From: CAVSRC01 sp963785065
Lineage (GTDB): Bacteria; Pseudomonadota; Alphaproteobacteria; Rhizobiales; Kaistiaceae
Assembly (NCBI GenBank): GCA_963785065.1
Contig: CAWATX010000004.1
Span: forward strand, 310,001 to 374,000
Direction of reading: 5' to 3'
Length of the DNA: 64,000 bases
Made by a program: the position numbers and the translations under genes
In this document: positions 11,918 through 19,322 of the stretch, in pieces
Numbering within the stretch: the stretch's first letter is position 1
How the letters are laid out: each line of letters starts with the position of its first letter
Notes under the pieces: generated by a model
The model's database searches: none
Seen by the model: only the letters and a program-made list of their open reading frames with translations
Told to the model about the DNA's origin: nothing

Positions 11918-12073
11918 GGGAATCCTTCGGCCGCCCAATGCCCGGCGGCGCCAATCCTGGGCGGCTGCCGCCGGTGTTCCACGGGATCCGCCATTGCGGC
12001 GAATCCCCGATTGCAGGGCCATAGATATGGCATGCACCGCCCGACCGGAAGGGGTGGTGTCGCGGCAGCGGCG

Positions 12074-13432
12074 TCAGCCCTCGACCAGGCCGTCTTCCTC
12101 GGCCTGCTTCATCAGCTCTTCGGCGGTCATCGGCTTGTCGGTGACCTGGATCAGCTCGAGCAGATAATCGACCACCTTCTCCTCGAAGATCGGGGCGCGC
12201 AACGAAGCGAGCGCGTCGGGATTCTGGCGGTAATAGTCGAGGAGCATCTGCTCCTGGCCGGGGACCTGGCGGAGCTGGGCGGCCATGGCGCGCTGCATCT
12301 CCTCATCGGTGATCTCGACCTTGGCGCGGTCGCCGATTTCCGACATCACCAGACCGAGGCGCACCCGGCGCTCGGCAATATCGTGATACTCGGTGCGGGC
12401 CTTTTCCTCGGTGGTGTCCTCGTCCTCGAAGGTGTGCCCGGAGTTCGACAGCTCGTTGACGATGCGCCGCCAGATGGTCTCGAACTCCTGCTCGACCAGA
12501 CGCTGGGGCAGATCGATGCGGTGGGTCTCGTCGAGACGGTCGAGGATCTGCCGCTTGACGCGCTGGCGGATCGCCTGGGCGTATTGCTGCTGAAGCTGCT
12601 GGCGCACGGTGTCGCGCAGGCTGTCGAGCAACTCGAGGCCGAGGCGCTTGGCCAGCTCGTCGTCGAGGGCGACCTCGTCGCCGGCGGCCACCGCCTTCAC
12701 CTCGATGTCGAAGGTGGCTTCCTTGCCGGCCAGATTGGTGGCGCCGTAGTCCTTGGGGAAGGTGACGGTGATCACCTTCTTGTCGCCGGTCGACAGGCCG
12801 ACGAGCTGCTCCTCGAAGCCGGGGATGAAATGCTTGTCGCCGATGCGGATGACGGCGTCGTCGTCGCTGCCGCCCTCGAAGGGTTCGCCATCGACCTTGC
12901 CGAGATAGGAAACGGTGACACGGTCGCCGGTATCGGCGGCGCCCGACTTGGTGGTGTAGCTGCGGGTCGAATCGGCAAGCCTGGTCAGCTGCTCGTCGAC
13001 CTCGGCATCGGTCACCTCGACGACGGGGCGCTCGACCGAGATGGTCTTGAAATCGATGAGGTCGATCTTGGGCAGCACCTCATAGCTCATGGTGTAGGCG
13101 AGGTCGTGGTTGCCGGCGAGCACCTCGTTGGCCTCGCCCTGATCCTCGGGCAGGTCGAACTGGGGCTGCATGGCGGCCTTTTCGCCGCGCTCGGAGAGCG
13201 TGTTGCGCGCCACCTCGGACACCACGTCCTGAACGATCTCGGCCATGGCCGAACGCCCGAACATGCGCTTCAGGTGGCTCATCGGCACCTTGCCGGGGCG
13301 GAAGCCCTTGATGCGGACCTCGTCCTTGAGCGAGTTCAGACGCTCGATTAGGCGGCCGTCGAGTTCGGTCGCGGGAACGACGACCTTGAATTCGCGCTTC
13401 AGCCCATCGACCAGGGTCTCGGTTACCTGCAT
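12074..13432 (-). CDS. tig: Trigger factor (ribosome-associated chaperone, peptidyl-prolyl isomerase)
   Basis: Binds nascent chains at the ribosome exit tunnel. 452 residues with three domains: the N-terminal ribosome-binding domain with the signature GFRPGKVP (about 42-49), an FKBP-type PPIase domain (about 160-245: DRVTVSYLGKVDGEPFEGG), and a long helical C-terminal chaperone domain. It is the first gene of the tig-clpP-clpX series on this strand. Confidence 0.98.
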   Translation of the reverse strand: MQVTETLVDGLKREFKVVVPATELDGRLIERLNSLKDEVRIKGFRPGKVPMSHLKRMFGRSAMAEIVQDVVSEVARNTLSERGEKAAMQPQFDLPEDQGEANEVLAGNHDLAYTMSYEVLPKIDLIDFKTISVERPVVEVTDAEVDEQLTRLADSTRSYTTKSGAADTGDRVTVSYLGKVDGEPFEGGSDDDAVIRIGDKHFIPGFEEQLVGLSTGDKKVITVTFPKDYGATNLAGKEATFDIEVKAVAAGDEVALDDELAKRLGLELLDSLRDTVRQQLQQQYAQAIRQRVKRQILDRLDETHRIDLPQRLVEQEFETIWRRIVNELSNSGHTFEDEDTTEEKARTEYHDIAERRVRLGLVMSEIGDRAKVEITDEEMQRAMAAQLRQVPGQEQMLLDYYRQNPDALASLRAPIFEEKVVDYLLELIQVTDKPMTAEELMKQAEEDGLVEG

Positions 13433-13528
13433 TGTGGCCGTTCCATCCTTTGCTCGTCACTCACCCGTCCGACTGCCTGCCCAGCGCACCCGGTCCCTCC
13501 CGATCCTTTCGAGAAAGCTTAGGTCGGC

Positions 13529-13613
13529 TGGTGCGGGCGGAGGGACTTGAACCCCCACGACTTTCGTCACGGGAACCTAAATCCCGCGCGTCTACCAGTT
13601 CCGCCACGCCCGC
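13529..13613 (-). tRNA. tRNA-Leu (TAG)
   Basis: 85-nt class II tRNA with a long variable arm. The acceptor stem GCGGGCG/CGCCCGC is perfect. The anticodon stem CGGGA/TCCCG encloses TTTAGGT, anticodon TAG. A73 and an encoded CCA are present. Confidence 0.97.
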
Positions 13614-13719
13614 TCGGCGCGCCTTCCCGAACTTGGGGTGACCATCGTGCCAATCGGGACTGCACCCGCCCAGAAATCAAGGCCGCGGGCCGAGGCTCCG
13701 GCCAGGCGCGGCCTCTATA

Positions 13720-15366
13720 TCATTGGGGTTTTCGCGGTTCAAAGGGAAAACGCCCGCCTTTCGGCGCCACCACGGCCCCTTCAGCCCCCGCGATCTCGGC
13801 GAAGACCGCCGGCAGCGCCTGGGGCAGGTCCTCGGCGATGAGGCCGCGGCCGATCGTGCGCGCCGCGGTGCCGTGCATCCAAACGGCGGCACAGGCCGCC
13901 TCGAAGCCCGGCATGCCCTGCGCCAGGAGGCCGGTGACCATGCCGGTGAGGACGTCGCCGCTGCCGGCGGTGGCCAATACCGGTGGGGCGTTGTCGGCAA
14001 TCGCAGCACGCCCGTCGGGGTCCGCCACCACCGTATCGGGGCCCTTGAGCACGACCACGGCGCCCGAGGCCGAGGCAGCCCGGCGGGCACGCTCGACCTT
14101 GGAGCCGAACCCGACGAGATCGGCGAAGAGGCGCGCGAACTCGCCCTCGTGCGGCGTCATCACCACCGGCGGCCGGCGCTTCCTGACGGCGCCGAAGAGC
14201 CTCTCCGGCGCATCGGCGAAGGCGGTCAGCCCGTCGGCGTCGATCACCGCCGCCGCCGGCGAGGCGAGCGCCACATCGACCAGAACCATGGTCTCCTCGC
14301 CAACGCCGAGCGCCGGCCCGAGCGCCACGGCGTTGTGGCGCCTGTCGGCAAGAATCGCCGTCAGCCCTTCGGCGCCATTCATGGGTAAAAGCATGATCGC
14401 GGTGAGATGGGCGGCATTGACCGCCAGTGCATCGACCGGCGAGGCCAGCGACACCAGCCCGGCGCCGACCCTCAGCGCCGCACGCGCCGCCAGCCGCGCA
14501 GCACCGGTGCGGGTCGCCGGACCGGACACCACGATGGCGTGTCCCCGATTGTATTTGTGCCCGTCGGCGGCAAGCGCCGGCAGCGACCACAGGCCCGGCC
14601 GGTTCCACGCCGTCTGCGGCCGGATGTTGGCGAGAACGCCGGCGCCGATGCCAATGTCGACGATCTGCCGCCGACCGCACAATTCGCGGCCCGGCATCAG
14701 CAGATGGCCGGGCTTGGGACGGAAGAAGGTGACCGAGCAGGTGGCCTTGATGGCGGCTCCGAGGAGCGCGCCGCTGCGCCCGTCGATGCCGCTCGGCAGA
14801 TCGACGGCGACCACCGGCAGGCCGGAGCGGTTGACCGCGGCGATGGCCTGGGCAGCGATCCCTTCCACCGCCCGGTCGAGGCCGGCGCCGAACAGGGCAT
14901 CGACGACGATGTCGGCATCGCCCACCAGGTCGGCCGAAAGGCCCTTGCTGGTGCCCGTCCAGGCCGCCGCGGCGAAGGCGGCATCGCCCTTCAGCCGATC
15001 GCGGGCGGCAAGCAGCCCGACGGTGACCTCGTAGCCGGCTTCGGCCAGCAGGCGGGCGGCGACGAAGCCGTCCCCGCCGTTGTTGCCCGGGCCGGTCATC
15101 ACCAGCACCCGGCCGCCGAGCGGCAGGAGGTCATGGACCGCCTCCGCCACCGCCAGCCCGGCCGCTTCCATCAGGGTGATCCCCGGCGTGCCGGCCTCGA
15201 TGGTGAGCGCGTCGGCCTGGGCCATCTCTTCGGGCGTCAGCACCTCGAGGGGATCAGCAATCAGAGCCACTTCGCGGGGCATTTCCGGCGCCGCCGGCTC
15301 TTCGGCGGCAACAAGGCGCTCGAACTGGGAGGCCCACTGTACGTCAATTGATGATTTCTTAGCCAC
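13720..15366 (-). CDS. nnr: Bifunctional NAD(P)H-hydrate epimerase / ADP-dependent NAD(P)H-hydrate dehydratase
   Basis: Repairs damaged NADHX and NADPHX. The N-terminal YjeF_N epimerase domain (about 40-245) has VMTGPGNNGGDGFVAARLL and VAVDLPSGIDG; the C-terminal ribokinase-like dehydratase domain (about 270-525) has HKYNRGHAIVVSG, TPHEGEFARLF and the ATP-site ATAGSGDVLTGM. Translation appears to start at GTG 15366 with AAGGA 8 nt upstream; the first 38 residues are an unconserved leader, so ATG 15282 is possible. It is divergent from glnB, a frequent Hyphomicrobiales arrangement. Confidence 0.95.
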   Translation of the reverse strand: MAKKSSIDVQWASQFERLVAAEEPAAPEMPREVALIADPLEVLTPEEMAQADALTIEAGTPGITLMEAAGLAVAEAVHDLLPLGGRVLVMTGPGNNGGDGFVAARLLAEAGYEVTVGLLAARDRLKGDAAFAAAAWTGTSKGLSADLVGDADIVVDALFGAGLDRAVEGIAAQAIAAVNRSGLPVVAVDLPSGIDGRSGALLGAAIKATCSVTFFRPKPGHLLMPGRELCGRRQIVDIGIGAGVLANIRPQTAWNRPGLWSLPALAADGHKYNRGHAIVVSGPATRTGAARLAARAALRVGAGLVSLASPVDALAVNAAHLTAIMLLPMNGAEGLTAILADRRHNAVALGPALGVGEETMVLVDVALASPAAAVIDADGLTAFADAPERLFGAVRKRRPPVVMTPHEGEFARLFADLVGFGSKVERARRAASASGAVVVLKGPDTVVADPDGRAAIADNAPPVLATAGSGDVLTGMVTGLLAQGMPGFEAACAAVWMHGTAARTIGRGLIAEDLPQALPAVFAEIAGAEGAVVAPKGGRFPFEPRKPQ

Positions 15367-15468
15367 TTGCCTAATCCTTAGCCGGCGATTGACGCCAACT
15401 CAGTCTGCCATCATGGTGCCACCGGAAGATCAGCCCAAAAATCTACCACTTTCGAGATTTCGTACGGC

Positions 15469-15484
15469 TGGCATGGAGCGTGCA
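15469..15484 (+). promoter_or_regulatory. Sigma-54-type promoter of glnB-glnA
   Basis: TGGCAT-N5-GTGCA: the GG (15470-15471) and GC (15482-15483) elements are separated by exactly 10 nt, as required for RpoN promoters of the TGGCAC-N5-TTGCA type. The glnB ATG lies 70 nt downstream. This predicts nitrogen-limitation control through NtrC; I see no clear enhancer palindrome in the short upstream gap. Confidence 0.65.
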
Positions 15485-15554
15485 AAACATCGGTTGGAAA
15501 GGCGGCTGGTCTGCGAGCGGAGTTGCGCGCCTGTTTTTCGGAGACGCGGAGGCA

Positions 15555-15893
15555 ATGAAGAAAATTGAAGCGATCATCAAGCCTTTCAAGCTCGACGAGG
15601 TGAAGGAAGCGCTTCAGGAAGTCGGACTGCAGGGCATCACCGTGACGGAGGCCAAGGGTTTCGGACGCCAGAAGGGCCACACGGAACTCTACCGCGGCGC
15701 GGAGTATGTCGTCGACTTCCTTCCCAAAGTGAAGGTTGAAATCGTCCTAACCGACGAAATGGTCGACCGCGCCGTCGATGCCATCCGCAAGGCCGCCCAG
15801 ACCGGACGGATCGGCGACGGCAAGATCTTTATTTCCAACATCGAGGAGGCCGTGCGCATCCGTACCGGCGAAAGCGGCGTCGACGCGATTTGA
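15555..15893 (+). CDS. glnB: Nitrogen regulatory protein PII (GlnB)
   Basis: Trimeric signal protein that reports 2-oxoglutarate, ATP/ADP and glutamine status. 112 residues, standard length. The T-loop has the uridylylation site Y51 in YRGAEYVVDF, preceded by GFGRQKGHTE; the B-loop is TGRIGDGKIF and the C-loop VRIRTGE. The start MKKIEAIIKPF follows GCGGAGG with short spacing. It lies 111 nt upstream of glnA, probably co-transcribed with it. Confidence 0.97.
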   Translation: MKKIEAIIKPFKLDEVKEALQEVGLQGITVTEAKGFGRQKGHTELYRGAEYVVDFLPKVKVEIVLTDEMVDRAVDAIRKAAQTGRIGDGKIFISNIEEAVRIRTGESGVDAI

Positions 15894-16004
15894 CCGCTTG
15901 CGCAATTTCCTGCGCCCTCGCCTGTCACCGGCGGGGATCAAGCGCACCCATGATCCCATCCCCCATAACCTGAACTCAGGGTTGAGAAGGAAGGAATAAC
16001 ACTG

Positions 16005-17414
16005 ATGGCTACCGCGAAGGACGTCCTCAAGCTGATCAAGGAAAAGGATGTCAAGTACGTCGATCTCCGCTTCACCGACCCGCGTGGCAAATGGCAGCAC
16101 GTGACGTTCAACGTGAGCCTGATCGATGAGGAAGCGCTGACGGAAGGCCTGATGTTCGACGGTTCGTCGATCGCCGGCTGGAAGGTCATCAACGAATCCG
16201 ACATGAAGCTGATGCCCGACTGCGACGCGGTGGCAATCGATCCGTTCTTCGCGCAGACCACGCTGTCGATCGTCTGCGACGTTCTCGAGCCGCTGACCAA
16301 CGAGCCCTATGATCGCGACCCGCGCTCGATCGCCAAGAAGGCGGTGGCCTATCTGGCGCAGACCAAGATTGGCGATGCCGCCTTGTTCGGTCCCGAGGCC
16401 GAGTTCTTCGTATTCGACGACGTCAAGTTCGCGGCCAATCCGTACAATACCGGCTTCCGCATCGACGACGTCGAGCTGCCGGTCAACTCCGACACCGACT
16501 ACGAGAGCGGCAACTCCGGCCACCGCATGCGCACCAAGGGCGGCTATTTCCCGGTACCGCCGCAGGACACCTTGCAGGACATGCGTTCCGAGATGCTGGC
16601 GGCGATGGCCTCGATGGGCGCCAAGGTCGAGAAGCACCACCATGAAGTGGCCGCCGCCCAGCACGAGCTCGGCCTCAAGTTTGGCCCGCTGGTGACCATG
16701 GCTGACCATCTGCAGGTCTACAAATACTGCATCCACAACGTCGCCAACGCCTACGGCAAGACCGCGACCTTCATGCCCAAGCCGATCTACGGCGACAATG
16801 GCTCGGGCATGCACGTCCACCAGTCGATCTGGAAGAACAACAAGCCGCTGTTTGCCGGCAAGCTCTACTCCGACCTGTCGCAGGAATGCCTGTGGTACAT
16901 CGGCGGCATCATCAAGCACGCTCGGTCCCTCAACGCCTTCACCAACCCGCTGACCAACTCCTACAAGCGGCTGGTGCCCGGTTTCGAAGCTCCGGTGCTG
17001 CTCGCCTACTCCTCGCGCAACCGCTCCGCCTCCTGCCGTATTCCGGTGGCCAGCAGCCCCAAGGCAAAGCGCCTGGAGGTCCGCTTCCCGGATCCGGGGG
17101 CCAACCCCTATCTCGCCTTCTCGGCGATGCTGATGGCCGGCCTCGACGGCATCATCAACAAGATCGATCCGGGCGACCCGGTCGACAAGAACCTCTACGA
17201 CCTGCCGCCGAAGGAGTTGAAGAAGATCCCGACGGTGAGCGGCTCGCTGCGCGAGGCGCTGACCAACCTCGACAAGGACCGCGCCTATCTCAAGGCCGGA
17301 GATGTGTTCAGCGACGGCATGATCGACGCCTACATCGAGCTCAAGATGGAAGAGGTCATCCGCTTCGAGCACACGCCGCATCCGGTCGAGTTCGACATGT
17401 ACTATTCGGTCTGA
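16005..17414 (+). CDS. glnA: Glutamine synthetase type I
   Basis: Condenses ammonium and glutamate using ATP; dodecameric cytoplasmic enzyme. 469 residues. Seen: LMFDGSSIAGWK near residue 50, the catalytic NGSGMHVHQS region, the R-rich NRSASCRIPV substrate loop, and the adenylylation site Y398 in KNLYDLPP, marking the GS-I beta type regulated by GlnE. It is cotranscribed with glnB by position; GAAGGAAGG stands before the ATG. Confidence 0.99.
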   Translation: MATAKDVLKLIKEKDVKYVDLRFTDPRGKWQHVTFNVSLIDEEALTEGLMFDGSSIAGWKVINESDMKLMPDCDAVAIDPFFAQTTLSIVCDVLEPLTNEPYDRDPRSIAKKAVAYLAQTKIGDAALFGPEAEFFVFDDVKFAANPYNTGFRIDDVELPVNSDTDYESGNSGHRMRTKGGYFPVPPQDTLQDMRSEMLAAMASMGAKVEKHHHEVAAAQHELGLKFGPLVTMADHLQVYKYCIHNVANAYGKTATFMPKPIYGDNGSGMHVHQSIWKNNKPLFAGKLYSDLSQECLWYIGGIIKHARSLNAFTNPLTNSYKRLVPGFEAPVLLAYSSRNRSASCRIPVASSPKAKRLEVRFPDPGANPYLAFSAMLMAGLDGIINKIDPGDPVDKNLYDLPPKELKKIPTVSGSLREALTNLDKDRAYLKAGDVFSDGMIDAYIELKMEEVIRFEHTPHPVEFDMYYSV

Positions 17415-17437
17415 GCGGGGACTCAGCCGGACATCGA

Positions 17438-17464
17438 AAGGGGCGCCGCTGGCGCCCCTTTTTT
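17438..17464 (+). terminator. Rho-independent terminator of glnA
   Basis: Perfect 10-bp stem AAGGGGCGCC/GGCGCCCCTT with a 3-nt loop, then a T run; 23 nt after the glnA stop. Confidence 0.9.
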
Positions 17465-17470
17465 CATGCC

Positions 17471-18187
17471 TCAGTCCATGCGGAAGTCCGGTGTGAATCC
17501 CAGTTCGCGCCGTGCCCTGGCGCTGGACACCGCGCCGTCCTCCTCAGCGATGTTGTAGATGCCTGGCGCGCCACGGCCGACGGCCAGGAAGGCGGCGTGG
17601 GCGGCGGCATCGACGTGCACGGTGGGTGGCTCGCCTGGCGCTGAGCGCCAGCTGCCCGGCCCGTAGAAGCGGCCGTAGCGCAGCACCAGCCCGTCGATGC
17701 CGGGTGTCGCAGTGACCAGGCGCTCCAGCGCGGCAACGCCAGCTACGGCCACCTGCTGATCGGGCGAAGCATCGAGCGGATCGTCCTCCCCGTGCGGCGC
17801 AGGTCCGGGCGCGTAGACGAAGGCGATGCTCTGCGCCACCAGGCGCGGCACGCCGGCCGCGCGCGCTGCGGCGACCAGATTTGCGGTGCCTTCCGCCCTC
17901 AGCCGCGCATTGCGGGCCGAGGCCGCTGCCAGCGCCGCCGGATCGAAGCTCTGCGGCAGGTCGGTGAGTTGATGGACAACCACGTCGGGCCGCGCCGCGC
18001 TCACTGCCCGGTGAAGCGCATCCCCGTCGAAGACGTCGACCGTCACCGGCTCCGCTCCCGAAGCCGCCAGCGCAGCTGCCTTCTCAGGCGAGCGTGTCGC
18101 GGCGGTGACGAAATGCCCGGCCGCCACCAGCAGCGGCACCAGCCGGCGACCGACGACGCCGGACGCCCCGGCAAGGAAAATTCGCAT
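17471..18187 (-). CDS. NAD(P)-dependent epimerase/dehydratase-like protein
   Basis: Extended SDR-type Rossmann protein of 238 residues. The N-terminus MRIFLAGASGVVGRRLVPLL is the cofactor loop. VDVFDGDALHRAV and VVVHQLTDLP are typical of this group. The usual catalytic YxxxK is not evident where expected: a VYAPG segment follows SIAFV without the lysine. Length is short compared with sugar epimerases. Substrate unknown. It is convergent with glnA and 29 nt downstream of the VCBS-repeat gene. Confidence 0.85.
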   Translation of the reverse strand: MRIFLAGASGVVGRRLVPLLVAAGHFVTAATRSPEKAAALAASGAEPVTVDVFDGDALHRAVSAARPDVVVHQLTDLPQSFDPAALAAASARNARLRAEGTANLVAAARAAGVPRLVAQSIAFVYAPGPAPHGEDDPLDASPDQQVAVAGVAALERLVTATPGIDGLVLRYGRFYGPGSWRSAPGEPPTVHVDAAAHAAFLAVGRGAPGIYNIAEEDGAVSSARARRELGFTPDFRMD

Positions 18188-18216
18188 TTGTTGTCTCCGG
18201 ATCAGGCGGACGGTCC

Positions 18217-19263
18217 TTAGCGTCCCGGCTTCTTGGGTGGCTCGACCGCGGAGATGGCGATCAGCCGGCCGCCGTCGAGGCCGAGAAGGAAGACCGGCTT
18301 GGTCAGCGCGTTCAGCGTTCCGATGGCGGTGACGATCTGACCGTCGAGCGGCACGCGCGCGATCTCTCTGAGCGAGCCGCCTGCCACGGTCATCATGCGC
18401 AGCACGCGCCGATCGGCGTCGGGTACTGCGAGGTCGGCGATGTTGTCGTCGTTGATGCGGGCGACGGCCGACATACCGGTCTCGGTCGAGCCGAAGACGT
18501 GGTTGGAAAAGCCCTTCTCGCTGTCGACCACGCGGAAGCGCCGGCGGTCGAGGGTGACGATCTCCAGCGTACCGCCGATGTGGGGCGTGCGCACCGCGGC
18601 GATATCGAGGCTGCGGTCGCCAGTGAAATCGCCGATGCCGGCGACGTTGAGCCAGCGGTTGGGCTGGCCTACAGGCGGGGTCGAGTCGATCTCGATCAGC
18701 GACGAGCCGGCAAGATCGTAGGCGACGAGCGCGGCGCCGGCGCGCAGCGATGAGCGGATCGCCAGCACCTCGTTGCGCCCGTCACCGTCGAGGTCGGCAA
18801 TGCGCGGGGTGAGGTCCTCGAAGACCTGGTCGGGGGGAAGCGTCACCGTCACCCGGTGCCCATAGACGTCCTGGACGACCAGCGCTCCGGCCTCGATCTT
18901 GTCGCCGAGCGCGCCGTGCGGATAGCGGTCGGTCGGGTGGCTGTACCAGGCGCTGGTGATCCCCTCGCCGTCCGCATAGGCGATGCTGCCGTCGGGGATG
19001 CCGTCGGGCGCGGTCTGGGGTTCCGGCGGCTGGCCAGCCGTCAGGCAGACCGGCTGGTCGGCGCACAGGGAGAGCTCGACCCAGTGGCTATCGGTCCAGG
19101 CATAGACGGCGTTGCCGGCCTGGCGGATCTCGCTCACCGGCGCCGGTGTCTCGACCGGTCTGACCGCCCAGTCGGCCCGCGCCGATGCAGCCACCAGGCT
19201 GCCCAGAACGAGCGCCAGGCTCACGCGCCCGACTACGGCGGAAACTGAAGCTGCGGCCGTCAT
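18217..19263 (-). CDS. Secreted VCBS/FG-GAP repeat protein
   Basis: Predicted exported protein of 348 residues from ATG 19263; an in-frame GTG at 19302 would add 13. A signal peptide (about 1-32) ends near SARADWAVRP. The middle shows Asp-rich calcium-binding-like repeats such as IADLDGDGRNEVLAI and IGDFTGDRSLDIAAV, and a weaker ARINDDNIADLAV, consistent with a beta-propeller. C66 and C72 (LCADQPVC) may form a disulfide. It begins 59 nt after the valS stop, so it may be read through from valS. Function unknown. Confidence 0.8.
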   Translation of the reverse strand: MTAAASVSAVVGRVSLALVLGSLVAASARADWAVRPVETPAPVSEIRQAGNAVYAWTDSHWVELSLCADQPVCLTAGQPPEPQTAPDGIPDGSIAYADGEGITSAWYSHPTDRYPHGALGDKIEAGALVVQDVYGHRVTVTLPPDQVFEDLTPRIADLDGDGRNEVLAIRSSLRAGAALVAYDLAGSSLIEIDSTPPVGQPNRWLNVAGIGDFTGDRSLDIAAVRTPHIGGTLEIVTLDRRRFRVVDSEKGFSNHVFGSTETGMSAVARINDDNIADLAVPDADRRVLRMMTVAGGSLREIARVPLDGQIVTAIGTLNALTKPVFLLGLDGGRLIAISAVEPPKKPGR

Positions 19264-19322
19264 GCGCCGATCATAGCGCCCCACGCCGGCAGATTGCACC
19301 ACGTTGGCGTGACGCGGGGCGG

